Positions 51,689-60,925 of a DNA stretch of 64,000 nucleotides are shown here, one piece after another (within the stretch, counting starts at the first letter, position 1; the number at the start of each line of letters is the position of its first letter). The position numbers and the translations under genes are program-made. The DNA is taken from contig JADJVF010000011.1 of NCBI GenBank assembly GCA_016716705.1, positions 97,058 to 161,057 of the forward strand, in the 5' to 3' direction. This stretch comes from Holophagales bacterium (lineage in GTDB: Bacteria; Acidobacteriota; Thermoanaerobaculia; UBA5066). Below the pieces are notes generated by a model. That model saw only the letters and a list, made by a program, of their open reading frames with translations, did no database searches and was not told where the DNA came from.

Positions 51689-54600
51689 TCAGCTGAAACG
51701 CACGCTCACGATCTTCGACACTCCCGGCTCTTCCTGCGTCACGCCGTAGAGCGCCTGGGCGGTCTCCATCGTCCTCTTGCTGTGGGTGATGAGGACGAAC
51801 TGCGTCTCCTCGGAGAGCTCGTTGAGGAGCGCCGTGAAGCGGTCGATGTTCGCCTCGTCGAGCGGGGCGTCGACCTCGTCGAGGATGCAGAAGGGCGAGG
51901 GCTTGTACCGGAAGATCGAGACGAGGAGCGCGACGGCCGTCAGCGCCTTCTCGCCGCCCGAGAGGAGGCCGATCGTCTGGTTCCGCTTGCCCGGGGGCTG
52001 CGCCATGATCTCGATCCCCGAGTCGAGCGGGTCGCTCTCGTCGAGGAGCTGCATCGAGGCGGTGCCGCCTCCGAAGAGCCTCTGGAACACCTGCGCGAAG
52101 CTCGCGTTGATGGCGACGAAGGCGTTCGTGAAGCGCTCGGAGGAGGTGAGGTTGATCGTCCGGATCGTCTCGAGGATCTGGTCGAGCGACTTCTCGAGGT
52201 CGAGCTTCTGCGTCGACATCTCCTGGAGACGCTTGCTCTCCGAGTCGAACTCCTCGAGCGCCGCGTGGTTGACGGGGCCGAGCCGCTCGAGGGCGACCGT
52301 CTTCAGGACGACCTCCTCCTGGAGGGCGGCGAGAGCCTCGTCGTCGGGCTCCTTCTCGCCCTCGGCGCGCTCGACGGGAGGCAGCTCTTCAGGCGGGATG
52401 CCGAACTCGGTACGGCAGGTCTCGGAGAGGTGCTCGCTGTCGCCCCGGCGCCTCTCGACGACGAGCTCGGCCTCGAAACGGGCGCGACGGGCGGTGTCGA
52501 GCGCCGCGCGTCCGGAGTGCGTCGCCTTGTCGAGCTCCTCGAGCGCGGTCCGCCGCTGCTCGGCGGAGGCGTCCGCCTCCTTCAGCGCCGACTCGGCCTC
52601 CGAGACCGCGACGACGGATTCCTCGCGCCGCTCGCGGGCTTCCTCGCCTGCGAAGAGCGCCCGCTCCTTCCGCTCGCCGAGGGCGGCGATCTGCTGGGAG
52701 AGCTCGGCGAGCCGCCGGGCGGCGGCGTCGGCCCGGTTCCTGTGGGTCTGGAAGGCCTCCTGCGCGGCCCGGCGCCTCTCCCGGAGGACGTCGCGCGCGG
52801 TGCGCGCCTCGCCGTCCCTCTGCTGGGCCACGAGGCGGGCGGCGCGGGCCGACTCGAGGCCCGCCTCGAGGCCGGCGATTGCGGCCTCCATGGCCGTCAT
52901 CTCGCCGGTCTTCAGGGACGAGAGCTCGAGCGCCTTCGCCCGCTCCTCGCCCACGCGGCCGAGGTCGGAGCGGAGCTGCTTCTCCTCTTCCTGGACCGTC
53001 AGGACCTCGCGTTCGGCGCGGGTCGTCTCCTCGCGCGCCGCCGAGAGGCGTGCCAGAGCGTCGGAGTGCTCTCGCTCGGCGCGGCGGGACGCGGCGACTT
53101 CGCGTTCCACGGCCTGCGCCGCCTCGCCCGCCTGGGCGCCGGTCCCGGAGATCTCCTCTTCGAGCGCGGCGAGCCGGTCGCCGAGGGCGTCCTTCTGGGC
53201 GCTGACGGCCTTCAGGTCGCGCCGCACGGTGAAGAGTCCCTCTCCGGGGACTTCGGTTCCCGCGGCTTCGACGATCGACCCGCGGACCACGACGCCGTCC
53301 TGCGTGACGAAGGTCCGCTCCGGGAGGAGCTGGGCGAGGGCGAGGGCGTCGTCGACGGAGCCGACGACGAGGGCGTCGGGAAGGGCGGCCGAGAGCGATT
53401 CGTCTCCGGGCCGGGCGGTCAGGAGGTCGCGCGCGAGGCCGAGGACCCTTTCGTCGGCCGGCCTGAGCGGGAAAGGCGTCTCGGGAATGGGGTGGACGAA
53501 ACGGGCCATCCCGAGGTGCGAGGAGCGGACGGTCGCCAGCAGGCGCTCCAGCGTGGCGCGGTCCTTGACGACCGGGGCTTCGAGCGCGCCACCGAGCGCG
53601 GCGTCGAGGGCGTTCTCGAACCCCTCGGCCGCGTCGAAGTGGTCGGCCAGAACGCCGTCGGCGCCTCCGCCGGAGGTCTGGAGAGCGCGGCGGGCCGCTT
53701 CGCCCCCCGCCTCGCGCGCGGCGAGAAGGGTCTCGAGCCCGCCGACCCGCTTGTCGAGGGCGTGGAACTCGCGCGTCGCGCGCTCCCGCTCCTCCTTCAG
53801 CTCGGCCAGTCGCGTCTCGGCGGTCTTGCGCGAGACGCCGGCGTCCTCGAGGCGGCGGCGGGCCTCGGAGAGGCGCTCGTTCGTCTCGGCCTCGAGGTCG
53901 CGGGCGGCCTCCATCGCGGCGCGCCGCTCGGAGAGCTGCAGCTCGGCGCGCCCCTTGCGCTCCTCGACCTTGGTGAGGGCGAAGCCGAGGCGGTCGACGA
54001 GGAGGGCGGCCTCGCGCTCGCGGTTCGTCGCCTCGCTCGCGCGGGCGGCGGCGGCGAGGAGGTCGCGGCGGGAGGCCTCCCGGCGGGTCATCGCGTCGCT
54101 CTCGTCGCGCGTGGCGGCGGCGAGCGCCTCGCCGGTCTCCCTCGCTCCCGCCTCGGCGGCGGTGAGCTCTTCCAGGGCCTCGGCCAGGAGCTGCTCGGCC
54201 TTCGTCGATTCCTCGACGGAGGAGACGTGGTCTTCTTCGGCCTCGGAGCGCTGCGAGGCGACGAGCTCCTTGCGGGCCTCGGTCTCCTCGGCCTCGCGGG
54301 CGGCGGCGGCGACGGCGGCCTCGGCCGAGAGGAGCGCCTCGCGCGCCACGCCGAAGGCGTCGGCCCGCTCCCGCCGGATTCTCTCGATCTCCTCGTAGGC
54401 GTGCCGGGCCTCCTCGAAGGCGGCGTCGAGGCGGCCCGATTCGGCGAGGGCGTGCCCTTCCGCGTCGGTCGTCGTCCTCAGTACGCCCTCGGCGGCGGCC
54501 ATGGCCGTGACGAGCCGCTCGGACTTCAGGCGGAGGAGCTTCTTCTTCAGCCCCGAGAGGACGTCGGCCTGCTCCTTCCAGCGGGCCGCGCGCGAGGCCT

Positions 54601-55225
54601 GCCGCTTGAGCGACGTGCAGGCGCGGTCGATCTCCGAGACGATGTCGGTCAGGCGGAGGAGGTTCGCCCGCGTCTCCTCGAGCTTCATCTCGGCCTGCTG
54701 CTTGCGGATCTTGTACTTGGAGATCCCCGCGGCCTCCTCGATGAGGCGCCTGCGGTCCTGCGGCTTGGCCGAGAGGATGAGGTCGATCTTCTGCTGCTCG
54801 ATGATGGCGTAGGCGCGGACGCCGAGGCCGGTCCCCAGGAGGAGGTCCTGGACGTCCTTCAGGCGGGACTTGCGGCCGTTGACGATGTAGTCGCTCGTGC
54901 CGTCGCGCGTGACGCGGCGCGTGAGGACGACCTCGCCGCCCGTGTCGGCCCACTGGCCGCCCCGGGCCTCGAGGGTGAGCGAGACCTCGGCCATGCCGAG
55001 GGGCCTGCGCCGGGCGGAACCGTTGAAGATGACGTCTTCCATCGTCGTGCCGCGCAGGGCGCGGGCCGACTGCTCGCCGAGGACCCACATGACGGCGTCG
55101 CAGATGTTCGACTTGCCGGAGCCGTTCGGCCCGACGATGGCGGTCAGCCGGGAGGGGAGGGTGAGCGAGGTCCGGTCGACGAAAGACTTGAACCCCTGGA
55201 TCTCGAGCTTCTTAAGGCGAAACAT
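51689..55225 (-). CDS. smc: Chromosome segregation protein SMC
   Basis: 1178 residues, full length. Head: FKSFVDRTSLTLPSRLTAIV with Walker A GPNGSGKSNI, signature LLSGGEKALTAVALL and Walker B CILDEVDAPLDEAN. Two long coiled coils flank the hinge near residues 505-660. It forms the condensin ring; scpA and scpB are not in this window. Start ATG 55225; TAGGGT lies 18 bases upstream on this strand. The opposite strand carries long spurious open frames throughout. Confidence 0.97.
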   Translation of the reverse strand: MFRLKKLEIQGFKSFVDRTSLTLPSRLTAIVGPNGSGKSNICDAVMWVLGEQSARALRGTTMEDVIFNGSARRRPLGMAEVSLTLEARGGQWADTGGEVVLTRRVTRDGTSDYIVNGRKSRLKDVQDLLLGTGLGVRAYAIIEQQKIDLILSAKPQDRRRLIEEAAGISKYKIRKQQAEMKLEETRANLLRLTDIVSEIDRACTSLKRQASRAARWKEQADVLSGLKKKLLRLKSERLVTAMAAAEGVLRTTTDAEGHALAESGRLDAAFEEARHAYEEIERIRRERADAFGVAREALLSAEAAVAAAAREAEETEARKELVASQRSEAEEDHVSSVEESTKAEQLLAEALEELTAAEAGARETGEALAAATRDESDAMTRREASRRDLLAAAARASEATNREREAALLVDRLGFALTKVEERKGRAELQLSERRAAMEAARDLEAETNERLSEARRRLEDAGVSRKTAETRLAELKEERERATREFHALDKRVGGLETLLAAREAGGEAARRALQTSGGGADGVLADHFDAAEGFENALDAALGGALEAPVVKDRATLERLLATVRSSHLGMARFVHPIPETPFPLRPADERVLGLARDLLTARPGDESLSAALPDALVVGSVDDALALAQLLPERTFVTQDGVVVRGSIVEAAGTEVPGEGLFTVRRDLKAVSAQKDALGDRLAALEEEISGTGAQAGEAAQAVEREVAASRRAEREHSDALARLSAAREETTRAEREVLTVQEEEKQLRSDLGRVGEERAKALELSSLKTGEMTAMEAAIAGLEAGLESARAARLVAQQRDGEARTARDVLRERRRAAQEAFQTHRNRADAAARRLAELSQQIAALGERKERALFAGEEARERREESVVAVSEAESALKEADASAEQRRTALEELDKATHSGRAALDTARRARFEAELVVERRRGDSEHLSETCRTEFGIPPEELPPVERAEGEKEPDDEALAALQEEVVLKTVALERLGPVNHAALEEFDSESKRLQEMSTQKLDLEKSLDQILETIRTINLTSSERFTNAFVAINASFAQVFQRLFGGGTASMQLLDESDPLDSGIEIMAQPPGKRNQTIGLLSGGEKALTAVALLVSIFRYKPSPFCILDEVDAPLDEANIDRFTALLNELSEETQFVLITHSKRTMETAQALYGVTQEEPGVSKIVSVRFS

Positions 55226-55298
55226 GGTTACGTCCGGCGCGCGACCCTACCACGTCGGAGGGGGAGCGTGCCGGGAAGGGGTCGGCTGCGCCACCTGC

Positions 55299-56267
55299 TC
55301 AGGAGGCGGGCGTCCTGGGCGGCCCCGGGACGGCGTGGAGGGCGCGCAGGAGCTCGCCGCGCGAGGCGACGGAGAGCTTCTTGAACGTGTGCTTGAGGTG
55401 GTCCTTCACGGTGTACTCGCTGATGAAGAGCTGCGCGGCGATCTCGGAGTTGCGCCGGCCCTGGAGGACGCCCGAGACCACCTCGGCCTCGCGGCCGGAG
55501 ACGCCGCGGGCGAGGAGGTGAGGGCGGACGTCGTCGATCGACGGCGCGGCGCGCTCCTTCAGCATCACGACCCTCACCGGAGGGGCGGCCAGCGTCCCGT
55601 CGCCGGGGACCTCGACGACGCGGGCCTCGAGGCAGCGGCCGTCGGTGAGGGCGATCCGCTCGGCCCGGGCCGTCCCCAGCGTGGCGAGCTGCATCAGGTG
55701 CGAGACGAGGGGCGTGGCACGACGGTCGCCCGAGAGGACGGCGAGCCCTTCCTCGGTCTGCCTGGACATGAGGGCGTCGGCCGCTTCGTTGGCGAAGAGG
55801 ATCGTCCCGGAGCGGTCGAAGAGGATCGCCGGCTCCTCGGTCGCTTCGGCGAGGGCGAGGAGCCGCTCCCTCGCGCACCGGTCGGCGGTCGCCTGCGCCA
55901 GGCGCGTCAGGAGCTGCCCGGCGAGGGGGGCGAGAAGGGCGAATCGCGTCGTCTCGGCTCCCGTCCATGGGCGGACGCTGCGCCGGAGGAGGAAGAGGCG
56001 CCCTTCCCACTCCCCGTTCCGGCCGAACGAGACGGTCAGGACGTTCCCGTTGGGGCTGGCGTCGGCGCGGGCGGCGGAGGCCGGGCGCAGGCCCGAGTCG
56101 TGTCCCGTCGCCAACCTCCTGCGAAAGCGCCGGCCGCTGTCGGGGCACCGCAGGACGAGCTCGAGGGCGTCGGGCGCGAGGGCGGCCTCGAGCGTCGCAG
56201 CGAGCGCTTCGAGGTCGGGGTCGCGAGGGGCGCTGAAGGGGATCGCGTCGATCAGGAGACCGGGCAT
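55299..56267 (-). CDS. LuxR-type transcriptional regulator with PAS-like domain
   Basis: 322 residues. An N-terminal region of unknown type (1-130) is followed by a PAS-like fold (EEPAILFDRSGTILFANEAA) and a C-terminal LuxR helix-turn-helix (LLARGVSGREAEVVSGVLQG, NSEIAAQLFISEYTVKDHLK). No receiver domain, so it senses a ligand or partner rather than phosphorylation. TAGAAT lies at 56285-56290 on this strand, 17 bases before ATG 56267. It is divergent from the FHA-AAA+ gene across a 136-base region with an inverted repeat, a likely shared control site. Confidence 0.85.
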   Translation of the reverse strand: MPGLLIDAIPFSAPRDPDLEALAATLEAALAPDALELVLRCPDSGRRFRRRLATGHDSGLRPASAARADASPNGNVLTVSFGRNGEWEGRLFLLRRSVRPWTGAETTRFALLAPLAGQLLTRLAQATADRCARERLLALAEATEEPAILFDRSGTILFANEAADALMSRQTEEGLAVLSGDRRATPLVSHLMQLATLGTARAERIALTDGRCLEARVVEVPGDGTLAAPPVRVVMLKERAAPSIDDVRPHLLARGVSGREAEVVSGVLQGRRNSEIAAQLFISEYTVKDHLKHTFKKLSVASRGELLRALHAVPGPPRTPAS

Positions 56268-56312
56268 CTACTCACCGGGACGGCATTCTAGAGGGTCCGG
56301 GCCGTACAGAAT

Positions 56313-56333
56313 TTGTCGACGCGGACAGGACAA
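56313..56333. promoter_or_regulatory. Inverted repeat in divergent promoter region
   Basis: TTGTC, 11 bases, GACAA: a 21-base dyad between the LuxR-type gene and the FHA-AAA+ gene. Size and place fit an operator for the LuxR-type protein; no binding is shown. Confidence 0.35.
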
Positions 56334-56403
56334 TCGGCCGCCGGGCGTGGTAGCCTTCCGTACGTTCGAGAGGCACTCCCTCACGAGCTGGAGGCTCAGA
56401 AAC

Positions 56404-58329
56404 ATGCTCAGCTTCGAGGTCCGCAAGCCGGGTGGCGAGTCGGAGGTCCGAAAGGTCCACCGGGACGTGATCCACCTTGGCGCTTCTTCTGGAAACGACC
56501 TGGTCGTGAGGGCCCGAGGTGTTCTCGGCCGGCACGCCCGGATCTCCGTCGTCGGCGAAGAGCTACGGCTCGACGTGCTCGGGACGGCGCCCGGATCGGA
56601 CGTGTACCTGAACGGCGCGATCGTCAGGACCGCTGCACTCGCATCGGGCGATCGGATCCAGATTGGCGAGGCGACGATCACCCTCCTGAACGGCCCCGCT
56701 CCGAATCCGAACAGGATGTCCGCACCCCCGCCCCGGGGGCGCGACGCCCTTTCGGTCGCCGCCGCGGCCCTCGCGCCGCCGCCCCCGGCTCCGCCTGCGC
56801 CGGCGTCGACGCCGCGGGCGCCCGAGCCGAAGCCGAGGACGTACGAGCCCGTGCACGCCGCCCGGGTCGTCGAGAGCCGGCCGGTTTCGATCTCGGCAGC
56901 CCAGGGCTTCCGGCTCGCCGACGTCTGGGGCGAGCTCTTCGGCCGCCTCCGCGCTTCCGCCTCGCTCGACGAGAGGCTCCAGGAGGTCGCGTCGTATCTC
57001 TCCTCCTCGACCCCCGTCCACAGCGTCGCCTTCCTCTCGGTCGCCGATTCGTCGGTCGGGGAGGCGGTCGCGGCGATCTGGAAGGGGACTCTCCCGCGCC
57101 TGACCCGCCGCTCCGTCGACGAGGTCTTCGCCGCGGGCGGGCCAGTGGATCTCTTCGAATCGGGGATGCGCCTGAGGGTCTACCCGGTCGCGAGACCCGG
57201 CGCGGAAGCGGTCGGGCTCCTGGTCCTTCCGATGGAGCTGGCGGCCGACCCGCTCCTCAACGATCTCGCCGTCGCTCTCGCTGCCGCCACCGGCTTCGTC
57301 CATGCCGAGAGGGCGGACGCCCCCTTCGGCGAGAGGGGCTCATCTCACGCTCCTGCACCGATCATCACGGCGCCCCTGGACGACCCGGCCACGGCGGTGG
57401 TGGGTTCCTCCCTCACCCTCCAGAACCTCCGCGTCTCGCTCCAGCGGATCGCCTCGGCCCGCGCGCCCGTCCTCATCATCGGCGACGTCGGCACCGGCAA
57501 GACGCTCGCGGCGGAGACGCTCCACGCCCTGTCGCCGCGCCGCCCGCGTCCGCTGGTCAGGATCTCGGCGACCGCCTCGACGGCGGCGGCCCTCGAGGAG
57601 GACCTCCTCGGAAGCCCCGGGCCGGCCGATCGCCGCCGTCGCGCCGGCCGCCTCTTCGAGGCCGACGGCGGGACGCTCCTGATCGAGGAGGTCAGCGACC
57701 TCCCGGCGCCCACCCAGGCGCTCCTCTACCGCCTCCTCGAGGCGCGCGAGGTCGTCGCTCCCGGCGGCCGCTCCGTTCCTCTCGACGTCCGCGTCATCGG
57801 CACCTCCTCGCGCTCGCTCACGCGCGCCGTCGAGGAGGGGACGTTCCGCGACGACCTCTACTACCGCCTGTCGGCCCTCACGCTCCGCCTCCCGACGCTT
57901 CGCGACCGGAAGGAAGACGTCCCGGCCCTCCTCGATGCCTTCGCCGCCCGGCACGGCGGCCCGATGGCGTCCAGCTTCGACGTCGAGGCGATGAACGCCC
58001 TCCTCGACTTCAACTACGCCGGAAACGTGCGCGAGCTCGAGAACGAGGTCCGGCGCCTCGCGGCGCAGCTGGGGAAGGGGCCGGTGCGCCTCTCCGACCT
58101 CGACGCCAAGTTCGGCGACGAGCACGTGGAGCTGACGCTCGCCGAGAGCGACGACCTCAAGGAGATCGTCGAGAAGGTCGAGCGCCAGGTCATCGAGCGC
58201 GTCATGCGCAAGGTGCGCGGAAACCAGTCGCTCGGCGCCCGCCTCCTCAACATCTCCCGAGGCTCCCTCATCGCGAAGATGAAGGAGTACGACATCAAGG
58301 ACTTCCGGTATCTGAAAAGGCAGGACTAG
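56404..58329 (+). CDS. FHA-AAA+-Fis regulator lacking the GAFTGA loop
   Basis: 641 residues. An N-terminal FHA domain (VIHLGASSGNDLVV, LGRHARISV) is followed by a Pro/Ala linker, a GAF-like region (about 170-310), an AAA+ domain with Walker A GDVGTGKTLAAETLHAL, Walker B region ADGGTLLIEEVSDL and arginine-finger region FRDDLYYRLSALTLRLPTLR, then a Fis-type helix-turn-helix (GARLLNISRGSLIAKMKEY). This is the layout of sigma-54 activators, but the GAFTGA loop is replaced by SPGPADRRRRAG, so contact with sigma-54 is doubtful. The stop shares CTAG with the convergent gene. Confidence 0.85.
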   Translation: MLSFEVRKPGGESEVRKVHRDVIHLGASSGNDLVVRARGVLGRHARISVVGEELRLDVLGTAPGSDVYLNGAIVRTAALASGDRIQIGEATITLLNGPAPNPNRMSAPPPRGRDALSVAAAALAPPPPAPPAPASTPRAPEPKPRTYEPVHAARVVESRPVSISAAQGFRLADVWGELFGRLRASASLDERLQEVASYLSSSTPVHSVAFLSVADSSVGEAVAAIWKGTLPRLTRRSVDEVFAAGGPVDLFESGMRLRVYPVARPGAEAVGLLVLPMELAADPLLNDLAVALAAATGFVHAERADAPFGERGSSHAPAPIITAPLDDPATAVVGSSLTLQNLRVSLQRIASARAPVLIIGDVGTGKTLAAETLHALSPRRPRPLVRISATASTAAALEEDLLGSPGPADRRRRAGRLFEADGGTLLIEEVSDLPAPTQALLYRLLEAREVVAPGGRSVPLDVRVIGTSSRSLTRAVEEGTFRDDLYYRLSALTLRLPTLRDRKEDVPALLDAFAARHGGPMASSFDVEAMNALLDFNYAGNVRELENEVRRLAAQLGKGPVRLSDLDAKFGDEHVELTLAESDDLKEIVEKVERQVIERVMRKVRGNQSLGARLLNISRGSLIAKMKEYDIKDFRYLKRQD

Positions 58330-58982
58330 GAACGCCCGCTCCCGGGGTCCGGGGCGGCGTAGTCAGGCCCCTTCTTCTTCGTGCGCCGCCCCTTCGCAGG
58401 GGCGGCGTTCGGCTTTGCGGCCTCGTCCTCTTCCCCGAGCCGGAGCGTGATGACCCAGAAGACGAACGGCACGGCGTACTTCCCGATGATGTCGAAGAAG
58501 TAGCGCGCCGTCGCCACGACCTCCCGCTGCCAGCGGGGCCACGAGGCGGCGCTCCAGGCGCCGAGCTGCATGGCGTAGAGCGTCTGGACGGTGAAGGAGA
58601 GGTGGAGGACCTGCGTCAGGAGGAGCGCGCCGAGCGCGGCCGCGGCGCGGGCCGGCCAGGCGGAGGCGCGCAGGGCCGGCGGGGTGGCGAAGAGGAGCGC
58701 GAGGAGGAGGACGAGGTTCGCGGTGATCGGCGCCGCCGAGAAGGCGGGGATCTCGGACCGGGACGAGAGGTCGGCCCGCTCCACGACGACGAGCCCGTCG
58801 TCGAAGGCGAGCCGCGTCACTTTCGTCCGCTCGGCAGCACGGATCCACCACTCGCCCGCGCGCGTCACGAGTCCACCCCAGGGATGGTTCAGGACCACGA
58901 ACCAGAGGAGGATCGCCAGGACCGCCGAGAGCGGGAGCCTAACGAGGAGCGTCTTGATTCGCGGGTCGAGACGGTCTTGCAT
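58326..58982 (-). CDS. Exosortase-associated membrane protein
   Basis: 218 residues, with about four membrane segments (LSAVLAILLWFVVLNHPW, ITANLVLLLALLFATPPAL, AALGALLLTQVLHLSF and YAVPFVFWVITLRLG) and a basic tail (KGRRTKKKG). It starts 44 bases inside the exosortase gene, so the two are translated together. It resembles the membrane partner found beside exosortase H. Its task is unknown; a stabilising or substrate-presenting role is possible. Confidence 0.65.
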   Translation of the reverse strand: MQDRLDPRIKTLLVRLPLSAVLAILLWFVVLNHPWGGLVTRAGEWWIRAAERTKVTRLAFDDGLVVVERADLSSRSEIPAFSAAPITANLVLLLALLFATPPALRASAWPARAAAALGALLLTQVLHLSFTVQTLYAMQLGAWSAASWPRWQREVVATARYFFDIIGKYAVPFVFWVITLRLGEEDEAAKPNAAPAKGRRTKKKGPDYAAPDPGSGRS

Positions 58983-59493
58983 AGCGGTCAGCCCAGAAGA
59001 GGAAGAGGGCCACGCCGAAGAGGATGACGATCGCCTGCCAGATGACGATGTGCGAATCCTCGAAGTGCTGCGGGAAGTAGACCCCGATGTAGAAGAGGCT
59101 GACGATCCGCACGTTGTTCAGGAGCTGGATGGCGAGGAAGCCGAGCAGGAGCCCCCAGAGCTTCCGGCTCCAGGACGCCGGAAAGGCGAGGACGCCGGCG
59201 AAGAAGATGTAGATCGTCTCGAGGCCGTTGCACCCGGTCCTCACGTTCACGGCGAAACGGGGGGAGACGATCGCCGTCCCGATCATCGTCACGTCCTCGC
59301 CGAAGAGGCCCGCGGTGAACCCCCCGACCCTCGCCACAGCCGTGGTGAAGGGCTCGACGAAGGCGTCGTTCATCGGCTTCGGAGCGGTGGCTGCGAAGAA
59401 GACCGCGAGGAAGAGGGCGAACTTCAGGAGGAACGCGACTTCCGGACGAAGGCGCCTCCCGGGCGGGGCGTCGGGATCGTTTGCGGCGTTCAT
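58939..59493 (-). CDS. Exosortase/archaeosortase family protein (XrtH-like)
   Basis: 184 residues, several membrane segments. The catalytic triad is complete: Cys88 in RTGCNGLE, Arg129 in NNVRIVSL and His148 in EDSHIVIW. Exosortases cut short C-terminal sorting signals of exported proteins and attach them to the cell surface or matrix. The small size and the partner downstream favour the XrtH group. No protein in this window shows an obvious PEP-CTERM or IPTLxxWG-type tail, so substrates are elsewhere. Start ATG 59493. Confidence 0.85.
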   Translation of the reverse strand: MNAANDPDAPPGRRLRPEVAFLLKFALFLAVFFAATAPKPMNDAFVEPFTTAVARVGGFTAGLFGEDVTMIGTAIVSPRFAVNVRTGCNGLETIYIFFAGVLAFPASWSRKLWGLLLGFLAIQLLNNVRIVSLFYIGVYFPQHFEDSHIVIWQAIVILFGVALFLFWADRYARPSRPANQDAPR

Positions 59494-59526
59494 CACGGCG
59501 AGGCGGGGAGGATAGCCCACGTCCCC

Positions 59527-59532
59527 TAAACT
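59527..59532 (+). promoter_or_regulatory. Putative -10 box, leaderless start of histidine kinase
   Basis: TAAACT followed by exactly seven bases and GTG 59540, without ribosome site. Confidence 0.4.
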
Positions 59533-59539
59533 CCCACCC

Positions 59540-60882
59540 GTGTCCGATCTCGAGGCGCGGCGCTTCCGCCGAAACCTCACCGCCGTCCTCTCCCTCGTCG
59601 GCCTCCTCACCGCGGGGTCGGTCTTCCTGTTCGGGCACCTCCTCTTCAAGACGCTCTCCAAGGACGTCGTCGACGAGGCGATCCTCTACTCGCGCCAGGA
59701 CGCCCAGCGGATCGCGCGCGGCCTCGCCGAGCGGGCGGCCGGGGACGTCTACACGCTGAAGGTCCAGCAGAAGGACACCGACGTCTTCGTCGGCTCGGCT
59801 CTCTCCGACCGCCAGGTCCTTTCGGAAGTGCGTGTCTACGACTCGAAGAACCAGCTCGTCTACGCCTACACGGGACTCCTCTCGCGCCCCGAGCGCGCCC
59901 GCCCGCATCCGGAGGGGGGACAGACGCTGGCGACGGATCCGATCGAGCCCTCGTCGCGCTCGAGCGAGACGACCGCGCAGATCACGGACCCTACGGCATC
60001 GAGGTCCCCATCGGGGACTTCGGGACGCTCAAGGTCGGTGTCTCCCAGAAGGAGCTCCAGGCCCGCGTCGAGGTCCTCCGGGGGAAGCTCTACAAGCGCA
60101 TCTTCGCCGCGGCCGTCGTCTCGTTCCTCGGCATCCTGGCGGCATCCTGGGCGGTCATGCTTCTCGTGCGCCGGACGCGAAAGGTCGAGGCGGCACGCGT
60201 CGAGGCCGAGCGGCGCGCCGAGCTGGGCGAGGTGGCGACCGGCCTGGCGCACGAGATCCGCAACCCCCTCAACGCCATGAGCCTCAACCTCGAGCTGCTC
60301 GAAGAGCAGCTCGCAAAGGGGAGCTCGGCCGTCTCGTCCGCCGAGCTGGCCCAGGCGACCCGCGTCGAGACGGGGCGGCTCGCCCGGCTCCTCGCCGACT
60401 TCCTCTCCTACGCGCGCCCCTCGCCTCTCGTCACCGTCCCTTCGGACCTGAACGAGCCCGCCGCCGAGGCGGTCGCGTTCCTCAGGCCCGAGGCGAGGAG
60501 CCGCCGGATCTCACTCGAATTCAAGGCGCACGACGGGGGCGCGCCCGCGCTCCTCGACGCGGCCCGCGTCAAGCAGGTCGTCCTGAACCTCGTCGGCAAC
60601 GCGCTCGACGCGGTGGAGACCGTCGGCGCGACGGCGCGCGAGGTGGACGTGGCGATCGAGGACGGCGGCCGCTTCTGGCTCCTGACCGTCTCCGACCTCG
60701 GCCCCGGCTTCGATGGGAAGAACTCGGACATCTTCCGGGTTTTCGTCTCGACGAAGCCCGCCGGCACCGGCATGGGCCTCCCCATCGCCGAACGGATCGT
60801 CAGGGCCCACGGAGGCGAGCTGACCCTCGCCTCGCAGAAGGGCGAGCCGACCCAGGCCGTGGCGACGTTTCCGAAGGCGTGA
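59540..60882 (+). CDS. Sensor histidine kinase, one frameshift
   Basis: About 447 residues. A membrane segment (LTAVLSLVGLLTAGSVFLFG), an extracytoplasmic sensor (residues 40-185), a second membrane segment (IFAAAVVSFLGILAASWAV), an H-box GLAHEIRNPLNAMSL, N-box LNLVGNALDAVE and G-boxes SDLGPGFDG and GTGMGLPIAE. One G is missing from the run at 59914-59919; corrected, the sensor continues ALVALERDDRADHGPYGIEV. There is no response regulator next to it, so it is an orphan kinase here. It is divergent from the exosortase gene. Confidence 0.85.
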
Positions 60883-60925
60883 GCGGCGGGCGCAGGGCTT
60901 CCGTCGTTCTCGAGTGACCCCGGGC

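Noticed and set aside
51777..55384. Very long open frames opposite smc
   Set aside because: Their translations are repetitive Arg/Ser/Gly-rich or Glu/Arg-rich text mirroring the coiled coil; smc on the minus strand explains the region fully.
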